From: Methanobacteriota archaeon
GTDB taxonomy: Archaea > Hydrothermarchaeota > Hydrothermarchaeia > Hydrothermarchaeales > SZUA-236
Assembly (NCBI GenBank): GCA_003695745.1
Contig: RFHW01000010.1
Location: forward strand, 1 to 19,448
Reading direction: 5' to 3'
DNA: 19,448 nucleotides
The translations under genes were made by a program, and so were the position numbers. The stretch's first letter is position 1, and each line of letters starts with the position of its first letter. Positions 13,520 through 19,448 of this stretch are shown here, piece after piece. The notes beneath the pieces were generated by a model. It did not search any database, was not told where the DNA came from, and saw only the letters and a program-made list of their open reading frames with translations.

Positions 13520-14824
13520 TCACAGGCCTGCTTCAAGAAGCCACTTCCACAGGGGAACAAAGGAAACAGTATCGCCATCCCTATCCTCCCGCGCCTCATA
13601 GTCCCATGTAACCACTGTGAGACGGCGGCATCCAAGCTCCTTCGACGCCTTGAGAAGAGACCGGACCTCACGCCCATCTATCTCATCCCTGCCTGAGGCA
13701 TAGGTCACCTGGATCAGATCCACCACCTCCCTCCCCTTCACAACCACAAAATCCACCTCCTCCCCCCGTGGTGTCCGCCAGTAGTGGACCTCCCGAACCG
13801 GATCACGGTAGTGTTTACATCTCAATAGCTCAATGGCCACGAGGTTCTCCATACGCCTGCCCAGATCCTCCACACCGAAAAGACTGGCGAAGCCCACATC
13901 GACCAGGTATATCTTTGGGACGCTGCCCTCTATCTCCCTCAGGCCTTGGCCAAACTTCCGTAGAGGATGGACGAATCCAATATCCTCAAGATAGGAGAAG
14001 TACTCGTAGGTCTTGGTCTTGCTCAGAGAATGCTGAGACGAGGCAAGGAAGTTGTGGAGCTTCCGCACAGAGGTCTCCTTTGCAAAGTTCATGGAAAGAG
14101 ACCTTATGAGGAACCTCATGGCGCTGACCTTTTCGATGCCATAGCGCTCCACCAGATCCTTGTAGACCACCATGTCCAGATACTCCTTCAAGGTCCGGAT
14201 CTTAAGAGCCCTCTCATAATCAACCGTTTCAGGGAAACCACCATAGGCCATGTACTCATCGAGATGCATCTTCAGCCGCCCCCTGTCCCGCTCGATTAGA
14301 GTCTTTTCCAGTGTAAAGCCTTTCATGTCCAGAAACTCCCTGAAAGACAGTGGAAAGAGATGGTAAGACAGGGATCTGCCCCTGAGGCTTGTGGCGATCT
14401 CCTTCCCAAGCAGTTTAGACGAGGACCCGGTCAGAAAAACCCTGAAGCGCTTTCGTTCCAGAAGCCTCCTCACAAATCTCTCCCAACCATGCACATTCTG
14501 TATCTCGTCCAGGAAGAGATACCCCATGTTTGAATCAGGGTTCTTCTTGTAGAAGAGCTCCACGATCCTTGTGAAATCCTCCTCTGTGAAGTCGGCCAGC
14601 CGCTCGTCCTCGAAGTTTATGTAAAAGACACTTCCCATATCCACTCCTGCATCCAGTAACGCGCTTATTGTTTGATACAGTAGGTATGTCTTCCCCACCC
14701 TGCGCAGGCCTATGACGGTCACGGCCTTGTCCAAGTGAGTGGGAAGGCCAAGCTCCCTTACTGAAAATCTGGGCAGCCCTTCTCTGTGGAATTCCTCTAT
14801 TATCTCCTCTAAAAATAAGGTCAT
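13520..14824 (-). CDS. AAA ATPase with C-terminal DUF4143 domain
   Basis: The 434-residue protein belongs to the AAA+ family of COG1373 type, common in archaea, with unknown biological role. It shows Walker A GLRRVGKT (39-46), Walker B YLFLDEIQN (102-110), the sensor-like LTGSSSKLL (131-139) and RGR (148-150). The C-terminal DUF4143 nuclease-like domain has GEEVDFVV (about 354-361) and then DLIQVTY where a nuclease would have ExK, so cleavage activity is doubtful. The ATG at 14824 is chosen over an upstream frame extension because it lies 28 nt from a strong TATA box; the extension would be AT-rich promoter DNA. AT-rich flanks and an adjacent transposase remnant suggest horizontal arrival. 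Confidence 0.87.
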   Translation of the reverse strand: MTLFLEEIIEEFHREGLPRFSVRELGLPTHLDKAVTVIGLRRVGKTYLLYQTISALLDAGVDMGSVFYINFEDERLADFTEEDFTRIVELFYKKNPDSNMGYLFLDEIQNVHGWERFVRRLLERKRFRVFLTGSSSKLLGKEIATSLRGRSLSYHLFPLSFREFLDMKGFTLEKTLIERDRGRLKMHLDEYMAYGGFPETVDYERALKIRTLKEYLDMVVYKDLVERYGIEKVSAMRFLIRSLSMNFAKETSVRKLHNFLASSQHSLSKTKTYEYFSYLEDIGFVHPLRKFGQGLREIEGSVPKIYLVDVGFASLFGVEDLGRRMENLVAIELLRCKHYRDPVREVHYWRTPRGEEVDFVVVKGREVVDLIQVTYASGRDEIDGREVRSLLKASKELGCRRLTVVTWDYEAREDRDGDTVSFVPLWKWLLEAGL

Positions 14825-14831
14825 GTTGTAA

Positions 14832-14841
14832 CAGTATACTG
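14832..14841. promoter_or_regulatory. Perfect palindrome between TATA box and start of the ATPase gene
   Basis: CAGTATACTG is a perfect 10-bp palindrome between the TATA box (14849-14856) and the ATG at 14824, covering the region where RNA polymerase would sit just upstream of the start. This is a typical place for a repressor site, though a 10-bp palindrome can occur by chance in AT-rich DNA. Confidence 0.25.
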
Positions 14842-14846
14842 ATACA

Positions 14847-14858
14847 TATATATAAATT
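14847..14858 (-). promoter_or_regulatory. TATA box of the AAA ATPase gene
   Basis: The minus strand carries ATTTATATATAT, core TTTATATA at 14856-14849, centred 28 nt before the ATG at 14824. It is the strongest TATA match in the window and predicts a leaderless mRNA. Confidence 0.6.
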
Positions 14859-14961
14859 TTGTCCCATGTAACTATGAAATACAAATCAGACAATGCTAAC
14901 TTAACCGTATACATAATATAGGGATCAAAAGCCCAATGCATAACATGAGAAAGAGACCCCG

Positions 14962-15201
14962 ATGCCCACACGCGGCGCAGGAAAACCAGCCAAAGCAGGC
15001 CGGAGAATGAGAGCCCCACCAGCAGCCATTAGACAGGCCCTGAAACTAAGAAGCCTTGGAATGTCCTACCGGAAGATCTCCGCAGCACTTCTTCTGGACC
15101 ACGATATAGATGTGTCAGACGTAACGGTCATGAAATGGATAGGGAGTGAAAAAGTAGCGGCGAGAACAATGTCAAGCCCCCCTCCAACACATCATTACTC
15201 C
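14962..15201 (+). pseudogene. Truncated transposase-like HTH remnant
   Basis: An open frame from ATG 14962 gives about 60 residues containing a helix-turn-helix (AIRQALKLRSLGMSYRKISA through VSDVTVMKWIG, ending near 15145). This resembles the DNA-binding N-terminus of DDE insertion-sequence transposases (IS6/IS240-like or similar). No DDE catalytic part follows: after a Pro/Thr/Ser-rich stretch the frame runs antisense into the aRF1 gene, which is intact. A second frame from ATG 14946 (MRKRPRCPHAAQEN) looks like a degraded CPxC-type zinc ribbon, consistent with a frameshifted transposase. A small HTH protein is the alternative. No terminal inverted repeats are evident. Confidence 0.4.
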
Positions 15202-16437
15202 TCAGGCTCTGAACCGAAGTATCGCTCCTATGCCTCCGAAGGCCACAAGCTGCTGCCCTTCCTCGGTTTCGGTGGATATGACCTCTGTGGTCCCGCCTTT
15301 GGCCTTCACCCGCTCTGCCAGCTCCTCGATGGAGCTCTTATGATCCGCCACGACAAGGGCGTGCTCGTTGCACCGTGCGCATGGCCTGCGGGCCAGGGAG
15401 TCTTCAAAGAGGGCCACGTCCTTCACGGTGACGTCCTCTGTGTGTCCGCAGGACTGGCACACCGTCCTGACCCTGAAGGACTCATGCTCTTCTGAGACGA
15501 GAAGCGTCTCCACGGCACCGGCCTCTATAAGGCGCCTCACCTCGGCGTCCCCATAGGCCGCAAGACCATCGTCCTTGACCACCTCGGAGAGGAAGCGCTG
15601 CATAAGGGTCTTCTCCCTGTTTATGTCCATGTCCTTGAAAAGCCCTGAGGCGGCCTCCACCAGCTCTGAAAGCCCGAATTCATTGGTATAGGACACGTCA
15701 AAGACGTTGAGGATCTTCTTCTGCAGCTCGTGATGGAGATACCCTTCCTTCACAAAATAGTCCTTTGTAGGCCCTGGCCCTCCTATGATAAGGCCCTTCA
15801 GCTCAGACATGTTCAGGAATATCTCCTCGCAGTGCCGGGCGATCCGCACAAAGAACTCGTGGGCAGATATCTCCCTGAGCCTCGCATACCTCGCCTGGCT
15901 CTGACCTCCTTTATGTGTCTTGCCGGGCACATTGGATGTGAGCTTCAACAGCGTTTCCACTATCTTGCCCTTCAACACGCCGATGGTCGCCTCCCGCCTG
16001 TCCATCACCAGCAGACCGTAGCTCCCGCGCTCTTCAAGCATCTCCTTGAGCGGTGTGAGATAGAACTGGGAGTCACAGTGATAGCGGTATGTGACTATGG
16101 GCTGGGGCGGGGTTATCATGTGCACCTCGATCTTGTCCTGAGTCCCCCGGGGAATGGTCCCAACAAGCAGGACCAGGCCGTTCTCACCCACCCTGTTTAT
16201 GAGCTTGAGCCTCTGCATTATTGTTTCAAGGGCGGAGAGCACGTTTTTGCGCGTCCTCTTGGACTTGATGTTCGATGCCTGCGAGTACTCCTCACGCATC
16301 TGGCTCATCACATCGTCAAGGTTCTTGTCGGCAGGGATATAGAGGCTCACAAGCTCTGTTCCGCGCCCTTTCTTGTCCTCCAGCTCCTGAAGCTCCTTCT
16401 TCAGGCGATAGAGGTTAATGGAGCTCACATCAGACAT
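15202..16437 (-). CDS. prf1: Peptide chain release factor aRF1
   Basis: aRF1 recognises all three stop codons in the ribosomal A site and releases the finished protein. The 411 residues match the archaeal length. Domain 1 has NIKS (56-59) and Y-x-C-D-x-x-F (119-125) for stop-codon reading. Domain 2 has GGQ (177-179, in THKGGQSQARYARLRE), which triggers peptidyl-tRNA hydrolysis. Domain 3 carries a zinc-binding set C327/C330 and C353/C356, kept in many archaea. The ATG at 16437 is 29 nt from the TATA element at 16459-16473. It diverges from the AMP phosphorylase gene. Confidence 0.97.
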   Translation of the reverse strand: MSDVSSINLYRLKKELQELEDKKGRGTELVSLYIPADKNLDDVMSQMREEYSQASNIKSKRTRKNVLSALETIMQRLKLINRVGENGLVLLVGTIPRGTQDKIEVHMITPPQPIVTYRYHCDSQFYLTPLKEMLEERGSYGLLVMDRREATIGVLKGKIVETLLKLTSNVPGKTHKGGQSQARYARLREISAHEFFVRIARHCEEIFLNMSELKGLIIGGPGPTKDYFVKEGYLHHELQKKILNVFDVSYTNEFGLSELVEAASGLFKDMDINREKTLMQRFLSEVVKDDGLAAYGDAEVRRLIEAGAVETLLVSEEHESFRVRTVCQSCGHTEDVTVKDVALFEDSLARRPCARCNEHALVVADHKSSIEELAERVKAKGGTTEVISTETEEGQQLVAFGGIGAILRFRA

Positions 16438-16458
16438 ACCACTTACAAAGGAACACCT

Positions 16459-16473
16459 GCATTTTTAAATACT
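16459..16473. promoter_or_regulatory. AT-rich promoter core between aRF1 and AMP phosphorylase
   Basis: The minus strand reads AGTATTTAAAAATGC, centred 29 nt before the aRF1 ATG. On the plus strand the same core (ATTTTTAAATACT) could serve the AMP phosphorylase gene with a transcript start near 16491 and a 20-nt leader including GAGGATGAG (16499-16507). A separate weaker plus-strand element (CTAAAATTAAT, 16483-16493) is the alternative. Confidence 0.45.
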
Positions 16474-16510
16474 GCGGTAGACCTAAAATTAATCCACAGA
16501 GGATGAGAGC

Positions 16511-18040
16511 ATGGCCAGGAAGATCACTGTGCGGAATCTGGATATAGAGCAGGGGCGGCCTGAGGTCACCCTCACAGAGGAGGATGCAAAGGAGCTGGGG
16601 GTCCATGTGCAGGACAGGGTGCGCATCAAGGCAGATGGCAGGGAGGCCGTGGGGATCGTGAACATAGCAAGAAGCGGTCTTGCGCCCGGGACTATGTGGC
16701 TCTCGCCTGAGATCACCCGCAGGATCGGGCTTTCAGACGGGCAGACGGCCACGGTAATACCGGCGGAGAAGCCCTGCTCAATCGGCCTTATCAAGAAGAA
16801 GATGGACGGGGAGCATCTCTCAAAGGAGGATTTCAGGGCCGTTGTGAAGGATGTCCTTGAGAACAACCTCTCTGAAACAGAGATCGCCGCCTTCATCTCA
16901 GCACTATACATCAACGAGATGAACATGGATGAGACCGTGGCCCTCACACAGGTCCTTGCAGAGACCGGGGAGACCCTTGACTTCCCTGGGAGAACGGTCT
17001 ATGACAAGCACAGCCTTGGAGGGGTGCCGGGCAACAAGGTCTCGCTGCTGATTGTGCCCATCGTTGCGGCGGCAGGGCTCACCATCCCCAAGACCTCCTC
17101 AAGGGCCATAACATCCGCCTCAGGCACCGCTGACACGATGGAGGTGCTTGCGCCTGTCACCTTCGACGCCGAGGAGATAAAGGCGATCGTGAACAAGACA
17201 ATGGGCATCCTCTGCTGGGGCGGAGGCGTGAACCTCGCCCCTGCCGACGACATATTCATCAGGGTGGAGCATCCCCTTGCCCTTGACCCCCATAACCTGG
17301 CCCTCTGCTCTGTGATGGCCAAGAAGATCGCCACAGACACGGATTTCCTTGTGATGGACCTGCCCATGGGCAGCGGCACGAAGATCAAGGACCTGGACAG
17401 CGCAGAGCGCTTTGCCATGGACTTCATAGAGCTGGGGAAGCGCATCGGGATAAAGGTGGAGTGTGTTGTCACATACGGGGACAAGCCTGTGGGAAGGGCG
17501 GTCGGCCCGGCCCTTGAGGCAAAGGAGGCCCTTCGAGCCCTGGAGGGAGAAGGTCCCTCAAGCCTCATAGAGAAGTCCGCTGGTCTGGCAGGGGTGCTCC
17601 TCGAGGCCGGGGGTGTGGCGGTGAAGGGCGAGGGCAAGAAGAAGGCCCTTGACATACTCAGGACAGGGAAGGCTCTGAGGAAGATGCGGGAGATAATCGA
17701 GGCGCAGGGCGGGAACCCTGATATCACATCCAAGGACATCAGACCCGGGAGACATAGGTCGAAGGTCAGGGCTGAGAGAGAGGGGTATGTTGTGGCCGTG
17801 CACAACAGGGCGGTGGTGGAGATTGCAAGGGCGGCCGGCGCCCCGCAGGACAAAGGTGCAGGGTTCCTTTTGCTGAAGGGCAAGGGGCAGAGGGTTTCAG
17901 AGGGTGATGTGCTCTTCGAGATATATGCAGAGTCCAAGTACAAGCTTGAGCAGGCGACAAAGCTTGCAAGGCAGAGACCTCCGGTGAAGATCGAGGGGAT
18001 GATCATTGAGAAGATCCCCAGCTACGGGATAATCAGATGA
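16511..18040 (+). CDS. deoA: AMP phosphorylase (archaeal DeoA-like)
   Basis: This enzyme phosphorolyses AMP (and CMP, UMP) to a free base and ribose 1,5-bisphosphate. In archaea an isomerase then forms ribulose 1,5-bisphosphate for type III RuBisCO, a route for nucleotide salvage. The 509 residues include the archaeal N-terminal extra domain (about 1-85), then the thymidine/pyrimidine phosphorylase fold with KHSLGGVPGNK (166-176) and SSRAITSASGTADTME (196-211). The length matches archaeal AMP phosphorylase (about 500), not bacterial thymidine phosphorylase (about 440). No RuBisCO or R15P isomerase is in the window. The ATG follows GAGGATGAG; the stop overlaps the next gene by ATGA. Confidence 0.95.
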   Translation: MARKITVRNLDIEQGRPEVTLTEEDAKELGVHVQDRVRIKADGREAVGIVNIARSGLAPGTMWLSPEITRRIGLSDGQTATVIPAEKPCSIGLIKKKMDGEHLSKEDFRAVVKDVLENNLSETEIAAFISALYINEMNMDETVALTQVLAETGETLDFPGRTVYDKHSLGGVPGNKVSLLIVPIVAAAGLTIPKTSSRAITSASGTADTMEVLAPVTFDAEEIKAIVNKTMGILCWGGGVNLAPADDIFIRVEHPLALDPHNLALCSVMAKKIATDTDFLVMDLPMGSGTKIKDLDSAERFAMDFIELGKRIGIKVECVVTYGDKPVGRAVGPALEAKEALRALEGEGPSSLIEKSAGLAGVLLEAGGVAVKGEGKKKALDILRTGKALRKMREIIEAQGGNPDITSKDIRPGRHRSKVRAEREGYVVAVHNRAVVEIARAAGAPQDKGAGFLLLKGKGQRVSEGDVLFEIYAESKYKLEQATKLARQRPPVKIEGMIIEKIPSYGIIR

Positions 18041-18405
18041 CCATGGCAGAGGGCATGATAGGTTTTACAGGGCTGCGCACCGTGGAGCTGGGGCTCCTCT
18101 TCGTGTTAACAGGCTGGCTCCTCTATCTAGCATATCTGAGAAAGGAGGAGGTGCTCTCTCCCGCGGGCAGGGAAAGGGTCTATGAGCGTAGGGGCACGGC
18201 CAAGATGGGGGTTCTCTTCTCTCTCGTGTCCATGATATTCTTCCTTGAGGCCGAGTCAGCCGAGATCCTTTCCCTCCTCTTCCCGGGGGCCTTCAGGGTA
18301 GATCTGGCAGGCATACAGGGTTATGCCGAGGCCCTCCATCTATTCATGCTCCTCCTCGCCCTTGCCTCTTTTCTCACCCTCTTTCAAGGCGGGGGTGATG
18401 TCTAG
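18037..18405 (+). CDS. Small membrane protein paired with a histidine kinase
   Basis: This 122-residue protein has about three hydrophobic segments (about 13-34, 57-79 and 98-117) with a basic loop between the first two (RKEEVLSPAGRERVYERRGT). No family was recognised. Its ATG overlaps the AMP phosphorylase stop (ATGA), and its own stop directly abuts the ATG of the kinase, so all three are probably co-translated. The tight junction suggests it is a membrane partner or accessory sensor of the kinase. A role in purine salvage is possible only from position. Confidence 0.7.
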   Translation: MTMAEGMIGFTGLRTVELGLLFVLTGWLLYLAYLRKEEVLSPAGRERVYERRGTAKMGVLFSLVSMIFFLEAESAEILSLLFPGAFRVDLAGIQGYAEALHLFMLLLALASFLTLFQGGGDV

Positions 18406-19448
18406 ATGGTCAATCTCCTGCTGGAGCTTCTGTTTGTGGGGGGTCTTCTCCTCTCTCTCGCGGCATCTGCGGCGGTGATATTCTTCCTCAAGCTCTTTGA
18501 CAGGGTCTTTGATGAGGAGACCTATGGACAGGGCTTTCTGGCCTTCAGGGTATTCCTCATCGCCATCTTCCTCCACCTCCTCTACTATGTGGCGCGGGAC
18601 TATATGGGAAGCTCTCTCCTGGAAGGATCCTTTGAGCTTGTCTCCTTTGCGGCCTTCATAATCGGCGTGGCCATCATAACAGGGATCGTGCTCCACAGCG
18701 AGATATCCTACGAGACCCACAGACAGCTTCAGAGGGAGCTGAACACAAAGACAGAGGCCCTCACCCTCTATGCGGCGGACCTGAAGTACTCCAACAGGCT
18801 GAAGGACCTTTTCACAGACATCATGTCCCACGACCTTCTCAACCCCATCGGCATCATATTGAACTATGCAGAGCTCATGATAGAGGACGAGTCCGAGATG
18901 AAGAGGGACAGGATAGAGGCCATTAAGAGGAACGCTGCAAGGGCGGTGGAGATGATCGAGAGCGCCGCCATCTTTTCAAGGCTCCAGAGGACTGGGGGCA
19001 TGGACCTTGCTACCATTGACCTTGGGGAGGTTGTGAAGGCGGAGATCGGGCATATGGAGCCCCACGCAGCTGAAAAGGGGATAACCCTCACCGGGGATAT
19101 CACAGGGAAATACCCTGTTGCAGCGGCCCCTGTTGTGAAGGAGGTCTTCTCAAACCTCCTCTCAAACGCCATAAAATACAGCCCGAGAGACAGCGAGGTC
19201 CAGATCTCCATCGACGATGCCGGCCGAAGCTGGAGGGTGGCGGTGAGGGACAGGGGCGAGGGGATCGATGACCAGTACAAGGAGAGCATCTTCAACAGGT
19301 TCGAGCGCAGGGAGAAAAAAGGCGTCAAGGGCACGGGCCTCGGCCTTGCCATTGTGAAGCGCATTGTGGAGCTTCATGAGGGGCGGGTGTGGGTTGAGGA
19401 CAACCCCGGCGGGGGCAGCGTCTTCATCGTGGAGCTGCCCAAAAGAGG
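18406..19448 (+). CDS. Membrane histidine kinase, cut by the window edge
   Basis: This is a sensor kinase that autophosphorylates on histidine; 347 codons are present and the end lies off the edge. Three hydrophobic segments (about 4-30, 46-64, 78-97) form the sensor part, followed by a probable coiled coil (about 100-135). The kinase core is complete: H-box with H142 (MSHDLLNPIG), N-box SNLLSNAIKYS (249-259), G1 RDRGEGID (281-288), F-box region FNRFE and G2 GTGLGL (309-314). The H-box has Leu-Asn where Arg-x is usual, a variant also seen in archaeal kinases. No response regulator is visible upstream. ATG 18406 directly follows the previous stop, with GGGGGTGAT as likely SD. It is almost complete: GGGSVFIVELPK is a typical near-end. 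Confidence 0.9.
   Translation, partial: MVNLLLELLFVGGLLLSLAASAAVIFFLKLFDRVFDEETYGQGFLAFRVFLIAIFLHLLYYVARDYMGSSLLEGSFELVSFAAFIIGVAIITGIVLHSEISYETHRQLQRELNTKTEALTLYAADLKYSNRLKDLFTDIMSHDLLNPIGIILNYAELMIEDESEMKRDRIEAIKRNAARAVEMIESAAIFSRLQRTGGMDLATIDLGEVVKAEIGHMEPHAAEKGITLTGDITGKYPVAAAPVVKEVFSNLLSNAIKYSPRDSEVQISIDDAGRSWRVAVRDRGEGIDDQYKESIFNRFERREKKGVKGTGLGLAIVKRIVELHEGRVWVEDNPGGGSVFIVELPKR

Noticed and set aside
13601..14872. 12-nt repeat GTCCCATGTAAC at 13601 and 14861, near both ends of the ATPase gene
   Set aside because: Several 12-nt matches are expected by chance in a window this long. One copy is inside the coding sequence (VTWDY) and the matches do not extend.
14825..15019. 65-codon N-terminal extension of the AAA ATPase frame
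   Set aside because: It runs through the TATA box and AT-rich promoter; the extension does not resemble the family, while ATG 14824 gives a normal family N-terminus.
15730..16506. 258-codon plus-strand frame opposite aRF1
   Set aside because: Antisense to a complete aRF1 with all catalytic motifs; His/Leu-rich translation without a family.
16999..18006. Long minus-strand open frame (335 codons) opposite AMP phosphorylase
   Set aside because: It is fully antisense to a convincing conserved gene and its translation is low-complexity Ser/Pro/Ala with no domain; an effect of GC-rich codon usage.
1..19448. CRISPR arrays, rRNA genes, long tandem repeats
   Set aside because: None seen on reading the window; intergenic gaps are mostly under 100 nt and contain no regularly spaced repeats.

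Overview
The window is archaeal chromosome, most likely from a euryarchaeote related to methanogens or Archaeoglobi; the species cannot be named from the sequence. The evidence is an archaeal/eukaryotic-type release factor (aRF1 with NIKS and GGQ), an archaeal AMP phosphorylase, a Tfx-family regulator (known from methanogens), a class III (archaeal pilin-type) signal peptide, and archaeal TATA boxes. For at least eight genes the TATA box is centred 28-31 nt upstream of the start codon, which implies leaderless transcripts. Genes inside operons instead have Shine-Dalgarno (SD) sites or ATGA overlaps. Base composition is GC-rich, with AT-rich islands at promoters and around one AAA ATPase/transposon remnant.

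Layout. (1) 1-1656: the promoter and SD of a minus-strand gene lying off the left edge, then a metallophosphoesterase (-) and NAD synthetase (+) diverging from one nearly palindromic TATA element. (2) 1723-6407: a tight plus-strand operon of molybdate-binding lipoprotein, permease, ATPase, Tfx regulator, TatC and a TSUP anion transporter. (3) 6440-7780: an MgtE magnesium transporter with its own promoter. (4) 7795-8691: an isolated pilin-like protein (-) followed by about 350 bp without an intact gene, holding a coding remnant. (5) 8692-12402 (-): aminotransferase, tandem-CBS protein, small membrane coiled-coil protein and arginyl-tRNA synthetase. (6) 12511-13473: a translational-GTPase-like protein whose GTP-binding motifs are gone. 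(7) 13520-15201: a DUF4143-type AAA ATPase (-) with an AT-rich promoter, and a truncated transposase-like HTH remnant. (8) 15202-18040: aRF1 (-) and AMP phosphorylase (+) diverging. (9) 18037-19448: a small membrane protein and a membrane histidine kinase that runs off the right edge.

Main discovery candidate: the molybdate-binding protein at 1723-2535 is circularly permuted. Behind an intact lipoprotein signal, the half of ModA that is normally C-terminal (DPGH.PAGRYA through GFLP) comes first. A short Gly-rich linker follows, then the half that is normally N-terminal (LTIYAAASLTD through NRLVVV), after which the protein stops. All recognisable ligand motifs are kept and the permease and ATPase follow at once, so it is probably functional. 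The permutation would leave only one covalent hinge strand between the two lobes.

How the genes work together: region 2 reads as a molybdenum/tungsten module. It combines uptake (ModABC), a probable Mo-linked regulator (Tfx regulates a Mo-dependent formylmethanofuran dehydrogenase operon in Methanothermobacter), export of folded, often metal-cofactor proteins (TatC), and an anion transporter (TSUP). The remaining genes are mainly housekeeping or small signalling units.
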